DNA from: Altericroceibacterium spongiae
Lineage (GTDB): Bacteria > Pseudomonadota > Alphaproteobacteria > Sphingomonadales > Sphingomonadaceae
DNA: 64,000 nucleotides
Reading direction: 5' to 3'
Assembly: GCF_003610805.1 (NCBI RefSeq)
Contig: NZ_RAPF01000003.1
Coordinates: forward strand, 310,001 to 374,000
The position numbers were made by a program, and so were the translations under genes. Under the pieces are notes generated by a model. It saw nothing but the letters and a program-made list of their open reading frames with translations. It had not been told where the DNA came from and ran no database searches. The first letter of the stretch is position 1. Each line of letters begins with the position of its first letter. This document shows positions 56,444 through 64,000 of the stretch, one piece after another.

Positions 56444-56562
56444 TCCCAAAATATCGGTGGGCGGGGGTTCGACATCTCCGCCCACTGCCTATATGGGCTG
56501 CACCCGGTAAAAGGGTCAGCGCCACTCTTGCGGTGGTCCTCCAAGCAAGGCATTAATAATCC

Positions 56563-57927
56563 ATGGCATCACGCGCCGATAATATTGCGAGCAATCTCAG
56601 TCTCGCGAATTTCTCGAAAGCGACCGAGCTCAAGCAGCGTATCTGGTTTACGATCGGTGCGCTAATCGTGTTCCGTTTTTTGAGCTTTGTCCCCCTGCCG
56701 GGGGTTAATCCTCTGATTCTCGAGAGTCTCTACGCACAGACTCGCGGCGGGATCCTGGATCTTTTCAATACATTTTCGGGCGGCAGCCTTGAGCGCATGA
56801 GTCTCATCGCGCTCGGCGTCATGCCCTATATTACCGCGTCTATCGTGGTGCAGCTCGCCGCTTCGCTCCATCCATCGCTGATGGCGATGAAGAAGGAAGG
56901 CGAAAGCGGGCGTAAGAAACTTAACCAATATACGCGTTACGGCACGGTGTTTCTGTGCGCCATTCAGGGCTGGTTCCTCGCATCGGGTCTGGAAGCCTAC
57001 GGCGCGCAGAGCGGGCTGCAGGCGGTCGTCGACCCTGGCTATATGTTCCGCATCGGCGCGGTTATCAGCCTCGTTGGTGGCACGATGTTCCTGCTGTGGC
57101 TGGGTGAACAGATCACCTCGCGCGGTATCGGCAATGGTGTGTCGCTTATTATTATGGCCGGCATTATCGCGCAGTTTCCAAGCTTTACCGCGAATATGTT
57201 CGAAGGGTTCCGCTCGGGTTCGATCAGCGCGTTTGTCGTGATCGGCTTTATCGCGATGATCGTCGGCCTGATCCTTTTCATCTGCTTTATGGAGCGCGCC
57301 CAGCGCCGCCTGCTGATTCAATATCCCAAGCGTGCGAGCCAGCGTGGCATGATGCAGGCCGATCGCAGCCATTTGCCGCTTAAGCTCAACACAGCTGGTG
57401 TGATCCCGCCTATCTTCGCCAGCTCGCTGCTGCTTCTGCCACTGACGATCAGCCAGTTCGCTGGTAACACGGTGCAGTCGGACAGTGCGCTGGGCGGTTT
57501 CGTTATCACGCTGAACCAGTATCTCCAGCATGGTCAGCCGATCTATATGGCGCTCTATGCGGCGGGCATCATCTTCTTCAGCTTCTTCTATACGGCGGTG
57601 GTCTTCAATCCCGAAGAAACGGCGGAGAACCTCAAGAAGAATGGCGGCTTCATTCCGGGCATTCGTCCGGGCAAGCGGACCATGGATTATCTCGATTACG
57701 TTCTGACACGCATCACCGTAATCGGCGCGATCTATCTGACGCTGGTCTGCGTTATTCCGGAATATGTTATCGCACAGACGGGCATTCCACTGTTCCTCGG
57801 CGGTACGAGCCTGTTGATCGTTGTGAATGTGACGGTTGACACGATCACGCAAATTCAGTCCCATCTTCTTGCGCACCAGTATGGTGACCTGATTAAGAAG
57901 GCAAAATTGAAAGGCCGGTTGCGCTAA
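56563..57927 (+). CDS. secY: protein translocase subunit SecY
   Basis: A 454-residue integral membrane channel for Sec-dependent secretion and membrane insertion. Ten hydrophobic helices can be read, with the signatures FVPLPGVNPLIL (helix 1 and plug start), LFNTFSGGSLERMSLIALGVMPYITASIVVQLA (in part), the cytoplasmic loop RRLLIQYPKR near 248 and FIPGIRPGKRTMDYLDYVLTRITVIGAIYL near 365 (in part). It lies between rplO and adk as in the usual spc layout. Confidence 0.98.
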   Translation: MASRADNIASNLSLANFSKATELKQRIWFTIGALIVFRFLSFVPLPGVNPLILESLYAQTRGGILDLFNTFSGGSLERMSLIALGVMPYITASIVVQLAASLHPSLMAMKKEGESGRKKLNQYTRYGTVFLCAIQGWFLASGLEAYGAQSGLQAVVDPGYMFRIGAVISLVGGTMFLLWLGEQITSRGIGNGVSLIIMAGIIAQFPSFTANMFEGFRSGSISAFVVIGFIAMIVGLILFICFMERAQRRLLIQYPKRASQRGMMQADRSHLPLKLNTAGVIPPIFASSLLLLPLTISQFAGNTVQSDSALGGFVITLNQYLQHGQPIYMALYAAGIIFFSFFYTAVVFNPEETAENLKKNGGFIPGIRPGKRTMDYLDYVLTRITVIGAIYLTLVCVIPEYVIAQTGIPLFLGGTSLLIVVNVTVDTITQIQSHLLAHQYGDLIKKAKLKGRLR

Positions 57928-57951
57928 GCAGCCAGGGCGGGGGAGTAAAAC

Positions 57952-58599
57952 ATGAATATTATTCTGCTTGGCCCCCCGGGAGCGGGGAAAGGGACACAGT
58001 CCGGACGCCTGGTGGAAAAGCACGGTATGCGCCAGCTTTCGACTGGCGACATGCTGCGCGCGGCTGTTGCAGCCGAAACCCCGGTCGGGCTGGAAGCCAA
58101 GGCGGTGATGGAACGCGGAGAGCTGGTTTCCGACGAGATCGTTTCCGCCCTTATCGATGCTGAGCTGAGCGCGATGGGCCCTTCGGTCGGCGCCATTTTC
58201 GATGGCTATCCGCGCACTGGCGATCAGGCGCGTCAGCTCGATGCCATCCTCGCTGGCCATGACCGCCAGCTTGACCATGTGATTGAGCTGGAAGTGGATC
58301 TGGAAGCGCTGATCGAACGTATCACCGGTCGCTTTTCATGCGCCAAATGCGGCGAAGGCTATCACGATACATTCAAGCGTCCGAAGGTTGAAGGGGTCTG
58401 CGACAAATGCGGCAGCACCGAATTCAAGCGCCGCAAGGATGATAATGAAGAAGCCGTGCGCACGCGCATGGAGGAATATCGCAAGAAAACGGCGCCGATC
58501 CTGCCTTATTATGAAGAGCGCGGTATTGTGACCCGTGTCGATGGTATGGCGGATATGAATGCCGTGTCCGCCGAAATTGAAAAAGTTCTGGCCGGATAA
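57952..58599 (+). CDS. adk: adenylate kinase with a Cys4 LID
   Basis: Interconverts AMP + ATP and 2 ADP. The 215-residue protein is of the long type: P-loop GPPGAGKGTQ at 8-17, FDGYPRTGDQA near 83, and a LID with C130, C133, C150 and C153 (CAKC…CDKC). This matches the zinc-binding LID of Gram-positive enzymes and differs from the E. coli LID; Paracoccus adenylate kinase is a precedent in this class. It follows secY by 24 nt and ends in a terminator. rpsM would be expected next but is not there. Confidence 0.97.
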   Translation: MNIILLGPPGAGKGTQSGRLVEKHGMRQLSTGDMLRAAVAAETPVGLEAKAVMERGELVSDEIVSALIDAELSAMGPSVGAIFDGYPRTGDQARQLDAILAGHDRQLDHVIELEVDLEALIERITGRFSCAKCGEGYHDTFKRPKVEGVCDKCGSTEFKRRKDDNEEAVRTRMEEYRKKTAPILPYYEERGIVTRVDGMADMNAVSAEIEKVLAG

Positions 58600-58622
58600 G
58601 AACGGAGCTTAGCCGAATAACG

Positions 58623-58657
58623 CTGCTCCGTCCGGAAGGGCGGGGCAGTTTGCGTTT
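58623..58657 (+). terminator. terminator of the rplO-secY-adk transcript
   Basis: CTGCTCCGTCC (58623-58633) pairs with GGGCGGGGCAG (58638-58648) around a GGAA tetraloop, two G-U pairs, followed by TTTGCGTTT. It closes the ribosomal block 24 nt after adk. Confidence 0.75.
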
Positions 58658-58722
58658 GGGGGTGCGGGCTCTTGCGATGACACTGCACTTCATAGCCTGT
58701 TAAAAATCGATAGAGATAGGGC

Positions 58723-59358
58723 ATGGCCGTTCCCGTCACTCCTCTCGTGCTTCCGCAGTCGCTCGATCTGCTGGGTACAGCGATTTTCGCCCTGACCGGT
58801 GCCTTGCTGGCTGCACGGTTGCGGCAGGATTTCGTGACTATGGCCTTTTTCGCGCTGATGACCGGCGTTGGGGGCGGGACCTTGCGCGATTTGATGATCG
58901 GGGCACCGGTTTTCTGGGTGCGCGATCCCTGGGTGGCACCGCTCTGTTTCGGTATGGCAGTTCTGGTCTGGGTGACGCCCAGGCAGCGTTGGGAAAATGA
59001 ATTGCTGCTCTGGGCCGATGCTGCGGGTCTGGCGGCTTTTGCTGTTTTGGGGGCTGCCAAGGCGCTTGGATGGGGTGTGGCGCCTGTTCCCGCGATCCTG
59101 ATGGGCATTCTGACCGGGAGCGCTGGTGGCATTATCCGCGATGTGGTGGCTGGCGTGCCTTCGATACTGATGCGGCGTGAGCTGTATATCACGCCCGCAG
59201 CCGTCGCGGCTGGCTTATGCGCGCTGGGTATGAGCTTTCATTTGGCAAATGAAGCGACGTGGATCATTGCAGCCCTGGGTGGCTTTGCGATCAGAGCAGC
59301 CGCTCTTTACTGGAACCTGCGCCTGCCCACTTATGCCCATGCAGATAAAGAGGGCTGA
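58723..59358 (+). CDS. TRIC channel / UPF0126 (YadS-like) membrane protein
   Basis: A 211-residue protein with seven membrane helices in two similar halves of three plus one, as in bacterial TRIC cation channels: LDLLGTAIFALTGALLAARL and TGVGGGTLRDLMIG in the first repeat, AAGLAAFAVLGAAKAL and TGSAGGIIRDVVAGVPSILMRRELY in the second. The paired GGGxxRD / GGxxRD motifs are diagnostic. Potassium transport is known for some members; for others substrates are debated. It is 123 nt after adk, beyond a terminator. Confidence 0.9.
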   Translation: MAVPVTPLVLPQSLDLLGTAIFALTGALLAARLRQDFVTMAFFALMTGVGGGTLRDLMIGAPVFWVRDPWVAPLCFGMAVLVWVTPRQRWENELLLWADAAGLAAFAVLGAAKALGWGVAPVPAILMGILTGSAGGIIRDVVAGVPSILMRRELYITPAAVAAGLCALGMSFHLANEATWIIAALGGFAIRAAALYWNLRLPTYAHADKEG

Positions 59359-59375
59359 GCTCGGGTCAGCCCTCT
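59349..59375 (-). terminator. terminator between the TRIC gene and the convergent small periplasmic gene
   Basis: AGAGGGCTGA (59349-59358) and TCAGCCCTCT (59366-59375) form a perfect 10-bp stem with a 7-nt loop. On the minus strand it is followed by TTTATC, so it mainly ends the minus transcript. The left arm overlaps the TRIC stop codon. Confidence 0.65.
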
Positions 59376-59409
59376 CGATGATGATAGCCGATGAGCGTTT
59401 GCTCAGCAA

Positions 59410-59946
59410 TTACAGGCCGCGAATACCGTGGAAGTCTATATCCACTACCCGACCGCGTTCGATGCGGCAGGTGAAGCGTCCTCGATCATAATTGTCGCGA
59501 TAACCATAGTTGCGATGGCGACCATAATTCTCGCTGACGGTCAGATTGCCTTTGATCTTGAACCCGTCACGCTTGCGATCGACATCGCGAATTTCGGTCA
59601 CATCGGCACGACTGCGCGTGTAACGGCTTGCGGTACTTTCGGCAGCGCGAACGCATCGTTCGATAGCGCCTCTCGCGGAATAGCCCCCACGGTAGCGATC
59701 GCGATAATGCCGGTCATTTCTGTCACGATAGCGCCGGTCGTAATAGCGGTTATCCTTGTCGTTATCCGAAGCCGCGATGACAGCGGCGATGCCGCCGAGG
59801 ATCAAAGCGCCGGCAATCACTTCTCCGGTGCCGATTCCATTGCCGTCGTGATGGCGATGATCCCGGGCCATGGCAGGCGCTGCCGCAGATATGGTCATTG
59901 CGCCCGCTGCGGCAGTCCCGATCACAGTTTTCATAAGGGGTTTCAT
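59410..59946 (-). CDS. periplasmic Arg/Tyr/Asp-rich protein with a glycine-rich hydrophobic segment
   Basis: A 178-residue protein from ATG 59946 (GGAGG at good spacing). A signal peptide (VIGTAAAGAMTISAAAPAMA-RD) is followed by HRHH, a glycine-zipper-like hydrophobic stretch (GEVIAGALILGGIAAVIAAS, about 38-57), then a charged, repetitive RYYDRRYRDRNDRHYRDRYRGG-like part and a C-terminal domain with two Cys (RCVRAAES and FTCRIERGRVVDIDF) that may form a disulfide. I recall similar envelope proteins in sphingomonads, all of unknown function. Confidence 0.75.
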   Translation of the reverse strand: MKPLMKTVIGTAAAGAMTISAAAPAMARDHRHHDGNGIGTGEVIAGALILGGIAAVIAASDNDKDNRYYDRRYRDRNDRHYRDRYRGGYSARGAIERCVRAAESTASRYTRSRADVTEIRDVDRKRDGFKIKGNLTVSENYGRHRNYGYRDNYDRGRFTCRIERGRVVDIDFHGIRGL

Positions 59947-60072
59947 GGGCTGTCCTCCAACAGATCGAGACCCCATGTCCCGACCTGTCAAAAGGAATAG
60001 CAATGCCCTCGTGATGGCTGGCTGAACTGGCAGGACAGTCAGTGTTCATAAAAATATCATTTTATATGAACA

Positions 60073-62235
60073 TCAATATCCCGGTGTCAGATGCGTCCAG
60101 TAAGCGAGGAAGGAGAGAATATCGGCAGCTTCCTCGATAGCCTTATCGGTCGGCTTGCCCGAGCCATGGCCGGCGCGGGTTTCCACACGGATCAGATGCG
60201 GTTTATCGCCAATATTGGCTGCCTGAAGTGCAGCGGTATATTTGAAGCTGTGGCCCGGTACGACGCGATCATCCGTATCGGCCGTGGTGACCAGCAGCGC
60301 GGGATAATCCTCGCCCGAATGGATATTGTGATAGGGCGAATAAGCGCGCAGCACTTTGAAATCCGCTTCCCTTTCAGGATAACCGTAATCGTCGACCCAG
60401 TAGCGACCGGCCGTCCAGCGGTCGAAGCGTAGCATGTCCATCACGCCCACAGCGGGGTTGCCTGCCGCAAAGAGGTCGGGGCGCTGATTGGTGACAGCGC
60501 CAATCAGCAGCCCACCATTGGACCGACCCTGAATGGCCAGCCCGTCAGGCGTAGCGATGCCTTCGCTTTTCAGATAGTCGCCCGCAGCGATGAAATCGTC
60601 GAACACATTCTGCTTGTTGGCGAGGCGCCCGCCATCGTGCCATGCTTTGCCATATTCGCCGCCGCCGCGAATATTGGCGACTGCGAAAGCGCCACCGGCC
60701 TGCATCCACGCCATATTGGCAGGTGAGTAGAAAGGCGTGATGGAGATATCGAACCCGCCATAGCCATAGAGCAGGGTAGGCACGGCGCGTCCGCTTTGTG
60801 CAATATCGTTCCGGCGGATGATGAAGATCGGAACCTGTGTGCCGTCCTTCGAGCTGTAGAAGCGCTGCTCGACCTTATAATCGTCTGGATCGAAAGCGAG
60901 ATTGGGCTGCGCGAAAACGGAGCTTTCGCCGCTGGCGATGTCATAACGATAGATCGTCGCCGGGCGGTTGAAGCTGGTGAAGCTGTAGAAGGTTTCCTCA
61001 TCGTCCGGGTCGCCATAGAAGCCGGATACGCTGCCCAGTCCGTCAAATGCGATTTCACGCTTCAGACGGCCTGTCAGATCGTAGACCATAGAGGTGGAGC
61101 TGGCATTCTTGAGATAGGACAGGATCAGCGAATGGCCGACCAGAGAGGCGCCATCGATCGGTTCCTGCTTCTCGCTTACAAGCGGAGTCCATTGCGGCTG
61201 AGCGGCTGCGAGATCGATCGACATGACCCGATAACGCGGTGCCGAATGGTTGGTTTTGAACCAGAGTGTGCTGCCGATCCCGTCTATCAGGCTCCAGTCA
61301 TTGTCGAACCCCGTCACCAGATCGCGCACCTGCCAGCCCAGACTGTCACGCCGCGTGAGGTCGATGGCATGAACTTCATAGCGGGCATCGGTGCCCAGTG
61401 CGCTGGTGATGATCGCCCAGTGCCCATCGCTTGTAACCTGCGCGGTATGGCTCTGCTTGGGATGCTCCGGTGTGGCATAGACCAGTTCATCGGTCGATTG
61501 CGGTGTGCCCAGGCGGTGGAAATAGACTGCCTGATTATAATTCAGCGCCTGAAAATCCTCGCCCTCTTCGGGCTCGGGGAAGCGTGAATAGAAAAAGCCT
61601 TCGGACCCGATCCAGTCGAGATTGGTGAATTTGGCCCAGCGAATCTCGTCTTCAAGAATTTCGCCCGTATCGACATCGAGTACGCGCAGAATGCGCCAGT
61701 CCGTGCCGCCATCCTGCACACTGTAGAGCACATAGCGACCATCGGGCGAAACATCCCAGCCACTGAGCGCAGTGGCACCGTCTTCGGCCCAGTCATTAGG
61801 ATCGATCAGCAGGCGTTCCCTGCCGTTCAGCCCATCCCGCACATAGAGCGGGGACTGATTCTGCAGGCCGCTATTATAGGTATAGAAATAGCGCTCCCCC
61901 GCTTTTACCGGCGTGGAATAGCGGGCGTAATCGTATAGTTCCCCGATCCTGCCTTCGAACCAGTTGCGGGCCGGTAGCTTGTCGAGATAGTTTTGGGTGA
62001 CAGCATTTTCGCGTCTGACCCAATCGGCCACTTCCGTGCTTTCGCGCACATCCTGTTCGAGCCAGCGATAAGGATCGGCGACAGTTTCGCCGAACTGGGT
62101 TTCCACCACATCGCCGCGGCGGGTTTCGGGGTAATCGGGCGCGGTCATGTCCTGTGCTCCGGCGGGAAGGGAAATCACGATGGCGGCCATGCCTGCCAGC
62201 AGGCCGGCAAGGCCGGAGTGATGGGCTTTACGCAT
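60073..62235 (-). CDS. prolyl oligopeptidase family (S9A) serine peptidase, exported
   Basis: A 720-residue serine peptidase that cuts short peptides after proline. From ATG 62235 (GAGGAGAG upstream) there is a signal peptide (LAGLLAGMAAIVISLPAGA-QD). DPYRWLEQ near residue 55 opens the N-terminal part, a beta-propeller spans about 90-440, and the C-terminal hydrolase holds the triad: Ser in AIQGRSNGGLLIG, Asp in TTADTDDRVVPGHS, His in ETRAGHGSGKP. Export is common for sphingomonad members. It sits between the two ribosomal segments without a functional link. Confidence 0.92.
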   Translation of the reverse strand: MRKAHHSGLAGLLAGMAAIVISLPAGAQDMTAPDYPETRRGDVVETQFGETVADPYRWLEQDVRESTEVADWVRRENAVTQNYLDKLPARNWFEGRIGELYDYARYSTPVKAGERYFYTYNSGLQNQSPLYVRDGLNGRERLLIDPNDWAEDGATALSGWDVSPDGRYVLYSVQDGGTDWRILRVLDVDTGEILEDEIRWAKFTNLDWIGSEGFFYSRFPEPEEGEDFQALNYNQAVYFHRLGTPQSTDELVYATPEHPKQSHTAQVTSDGHWAIITSALGTDARYEVHAIDLTRRDSLGWQVRDLVTGFDNDWSLIDGIGSTLWFKTNHSAPRYRVMSIDLAAAQPQWTPLVSEKQEPIDGASLVGHSLILSYLKNASSTSMVYDLTGRLKREIAFDGLGSVSGFYGDPDDEETFYSFTSFNRPATIYRYDIASGESSVFAQPNLAFDPDDYKVEQRFYSSKDGTQVPIFIIRRNDIAQSGRAVPTLLYGYGGFDISITPFYSPANMAWMQAGGAFAVANIRGGGEYGKAWHDGGRLANKQNVFDDFIAAGDYLKSEGIATPDGLAIQGRSNGGLLIGAVTNQRPDLFAAGNPAVGVMDMLRFDRWTAGRYWVDDYGYPEREADFKVLRAYSPYHNIHSGEDYPALLVTTADTDDRVVPGHSFKYTAALQAANIGDKPHLIRVETRAGHGSGKPTDKAIEEAADILSFLAYWTHLTPGY

Positions 62236-62335
62236 TGGAACGCTCTCCTCTGTTGCAGCGGAGAAAGTAGCGTATGAAACGAATGAGGCAATATCTGCCT
62301 GAAATAGGATCCGCATTCCGGTGTGCAGATACAAA

Positions 62336-62363
62336 AGCGGCCGGGGATCGCTCCCCGGCCGCT
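62336..62363 (-). terminator. terminator of the rpoA-rplQ transcript
   Basis: AGCGGCCGGGGA (62336-62347) and TCCCCGGCCGCT (62352-62363) form a perfect 12-bp stem with a 4-nt loop. On the minus strand TTTTGT follows. It lies 27 nt past the rplQ stop. Confidence 0.82.
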
Positions 62364-62389
62364 CTCATTATTCGCAATTGTCGAAGCGA

Positions 62390-62818
62390 TCAGGCTTCGG
62401 CGTATTCGTTTTCCTCGGTCATCACAGGGCCGCTATCCTGGCCCTTGGCTTCGGTGTCACGATCCACCAGTTCGATCACAGCCATCTGGGCTGCGTCGGA
62501 GGAACGATAACCGGCCTTGATGATGCGGGTATAGCCGCCTTCACGACCCTTATAGCGTTCTGCCAGAACATCGAACAGCTTCTGAAGCTGCGCGTCGTCG
62601 AGCAGGCGGCTATGCGCCAGACGACGGTTCGACAGGCCACCGCGCTTGGCAAGCGTGATGAGCTTTTCGATATAGGGGCGAAGTTCCTTGGCCTTGGGCA
62701 GCGTGGTGGTGATCTGCTCATGCTTGATGAGAGCCGCCGCCATATTGCGGAACAGGGCCGTGCGATGGCCGCTCTTGCGACCGAGCTTACGCTGGGAAAT
62801 ACCGTGACGCATAATCAA
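62390..62818 (-). CDS. rplQ: 50S ribosomal protein L17
   Basis: A 142-residue L17. [57 protein letters not shown] (in part) is diagnostic, and the C-terminus has an acidic tail. It follows rpoA on the minus strand after 142 nt, a usual order. In most bacteria this pair continues the spc operon in the same direction; here it faces it. Confidence 0.97.
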   Translation of the reverse strand: MIMRHGISQRKLGRKSGHRTALFRNMAAALIKHEQITTTLPKAKELRPYIEKLITLAKRGGLSNRRLAHSRLLDDAQLQKLFDVLAERYKGREGGYTRIIKAGYRSSDAAQMAVIELVDRDTEAKGQDSGPVMTEENEYAEA

Positions 62819-62922
62819 TACTCCGTTCGTAGGGGGCCCGTATGAGGTAGCCCGAAACCGGCAGCTCGTTTTAAGGGCGCTGCCATAACCCTTTTAAAGG
62901 CCCTGAGACCCTCAGTCAGCGA

Positions 62923-62949
62923 AAGGGGCCGGTGTCATGCCGGCCCCTT
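62923..62949 (-). terminator. hairpin between rpoA and rplQ
   Basis: AAGGGGCCGG (62923-62932) and CCGGCCCCTT (62940-62949) form a perfect 10-bp stem with a 7-nt loop, 11 nt past the rpoA stop. On the minus strand only TTCGC follows, so it may be a partial terminator or a 3'-end stabiliser that sets the rpoA/rplQ ratio. Confidence 0.5.
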
Positions 62950-62960
62950 CCAGTGAAGGT

Positions 62961-64000
62961 TTAACCGAGAAGTTCCTGTTCGAGCTTCTTGGCCATTTCT
63001 TCGATATTTTCAGGCGGCCAGCCGGGAATGTCCATGCCGAGGCGCAGCCCCATGCTGGAAAGGACTTCCTTGATCTCGTTGAGCGACTTGCGGCCGAAAT
63101 TCGGTGTGCGCAGCATCTCGGCTTCGGTCTTCTGGACCAGATCGCCGATATAGATGATGTTGTCGTTCTTGAGGCAGTTGGCCGAACGCACCGACAGTTC
63201 CAGTTCGTCCACCTTCTTGAGAAGGTAACGGTTGAGCTGGTTGGCATCGCTTTCTTCCGGCTGCGCCGCAACGCCGATCATCTGATTGGCAGGCTGCGGA
63301 ATACCGTCTTCGAAATGGACGAAGAGGGTCAGCTGGTCCTGAAGAATACGGGCTGCATAGGCAATCGCATCTTCGGGGGTGACGGTGCCGTCGGTTTCGA
63401 TCGTCAGCGAGAGCTTGTCATAATCGAGTTCCTGCCCGACACGGGCATTCTCGACCTTGTAGCTCACCTGATGAACCGGCGAGTAAAGCGAATCGACCGG
63501 GATCAGGCCGATCGGCGCATCGGCCGGACGGTTCTGAACGGCAGGGACATAGCCTTTGCCGGTATCTGCGGTCAGCTCCATGTTGAACGTGGCGCCTTCG
63601 TCAACGTGACAGATGACGAGATCCTTGTTCATCACTTCGATATCGCCCGTGACGGCAATATCCCCGGCGGTAACTTCGGCCGGGCCAGTTGCGGAAAGCT
63701 GCAGCCGCTTGGGGCCTTCGCCTTCCATTTTAAGAGCGATCTGCTTCACATTCAGCACGATGTCGGTGACGTCTTCGCGCACACCGGCCAGCGAGGAGAA
63801 TTCGTGGAGCACATTTTCGATCTTGATCGACGTAATCGCAGCGCCCTGCAGCGAGGACAACAATACGCGACGCAGCGCGTTGCCGAGCGTGAGGCCGTAG
63901 CCCCGTTCCAGCGGTTCGGCGACGAAGGTCGCCTTCCGCTTGGCGTCGCCGCCCGCCTTGATATCGAGGCTGTTGGGTTTCTTAAGTTCCTGCCAATTCT
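62961..64000 (-). CDS. rpoA: RNA polymerase alpha subunit (5' end outside the window)
   Basis: The frame is open to the right edge; about 346 residues are visible and only the first few are missing. The N-terminal dimer domain ([40 protein letters not shown] in part) is followed by a linker and the complete C-terminal domain for UP elements and activators ([43 protein letters not shown] in part), ending [20 protein letters not shown]. rpsK and rpsM would be expected just beyond the window edge on the same strand. Confidence 0.98.
   Translation of the reverse strand, partial: NWQELKKPNSLDIKAGGDAKRKATFVAEPLERGYGLTLGNALRRVLLSSLQGAAITSIKIENVLHEFSSLAGVREDVTDIVLNVKQIALKMEGEGPKRLQLSATGPAEVTAGDIAVTGDIEVMNKDLVICHVDEGATFNMELTADTGKGYVPAVQNRPADAPIGLIPVDSLYSPVHQVSYKVENARVGQELDYDKLSLTIETDGTVTPEDAIAYAARILQDQLTLFVHFEDGIPQPANQMIGVAAQPEESDANQLNRYLLKKVDELELSVRSANCLKNDNIIYIGDLVQKTEAEMLRTPNFGRKSLNEIKEVLSSMGLRLGMDIPGWPPENIEEMAKKLEQELLG

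Noticed and set aside
56662-58278. 538-codon frame antisense to secY and adk
   Set aside because: Overlaps two certain genes; no protein-like motifs.

Overview
The window looks like a chromosomal segment of an alphaproteobacterium of the order Sphingomonadales (Sphingomonadaceae or Erythrobacteraceae). The reasons are the TonB-dependent receptors with the plug start EIVVTAQFREQNLQ, a class II DAHP synthase, an HWE histidine kinase, UbiK, TspO, a two-gene egtBD operon and the style of the ribosomal proteins. Genus cannot be fixed from sequence reading alone. No phage, insertion sequence, CRISPR array or integrase was seen. One tRNA (Gln, TTG) is present and no rRNA.

Layout. 1-8757 (all +): the 3' part of an M16 peptidase gene, class II DAHP synthase, a MASE1-PAS-GGDEF diguanylate cyclase, the ergothioneine pair egtB-egtD, and a membrane-anchored retropepsin-like protein. 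8897-24497 is the most accessory part: two paralogous TonB-dependent receptors, a Tat-exported sulfatase transcribed with the second receptor, a divergent LysR regulator, a VOC protein, a DUF2231 membrane protein coupled to a sorbosone-dehydrogenase-like lipoprotein, tRNA-Gln, two divergent glutathione enzymes (YghU type and glutathionyl-hydroquinone reductase), a degenerate aspartyl-protease-like protein and a GMC oxidoreductase. 24747-40865 is a mixed region: branched-chain aminotransferase, a 20-codon minigene with a perfect Shine-Dalgarno, a lipoprotein, TlyA, TspO, UbiK, an NTF2-like protein, RecO, LeuB, a GT2-GtrA glycosyltransferase, a GT39 protein, MetZ, a PAS-HWE kinase, ApaG, a GcvA-like LysR, a GNAT acetyltransferase and a tandem PilZ protein.

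41672-58599 is the str, S10 and spc ribosomal block on the + strand (rpsL, rpsG, fusA, tuf, rpsJ, rplC-D-W-B, rpsS, rplV, rpsC, rplP, rpmC, rpsQ, rplN-X-E, rpsN, rpsH, rplF-R, rpsE, rpmD, rplO, secY, adk). The expected rpsM-rpsK-rpoA-rplQ part does not follow adk. Instead rplQ and rpoA lie on the opposite strand at the right end, facing adk across three unrelated genes (TRIC channel, small periplasmic protein, S9A peptidase).

The observations most worth a second look are: the minigene at 26236-26400, whose ribosome binding site is a 14-nt complement of the 16S 3' end; a candidate small RNA with its own terminator at about 41160-41258; Arg88 in ribosomal protein S12, a known streptomycin-resistance residue; structured leaders in the rpsJ-rplC and rpsQ-rplN gaps; a strong terminator inside the spc operon; an RGG-rich extension on S5; the detached alpha operon; and the sulfatase/TonB/LysR locus. 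I did not find a clearly new multi-gene system. The novel signals here are mainly regulatory RNA and small-gene candidates.
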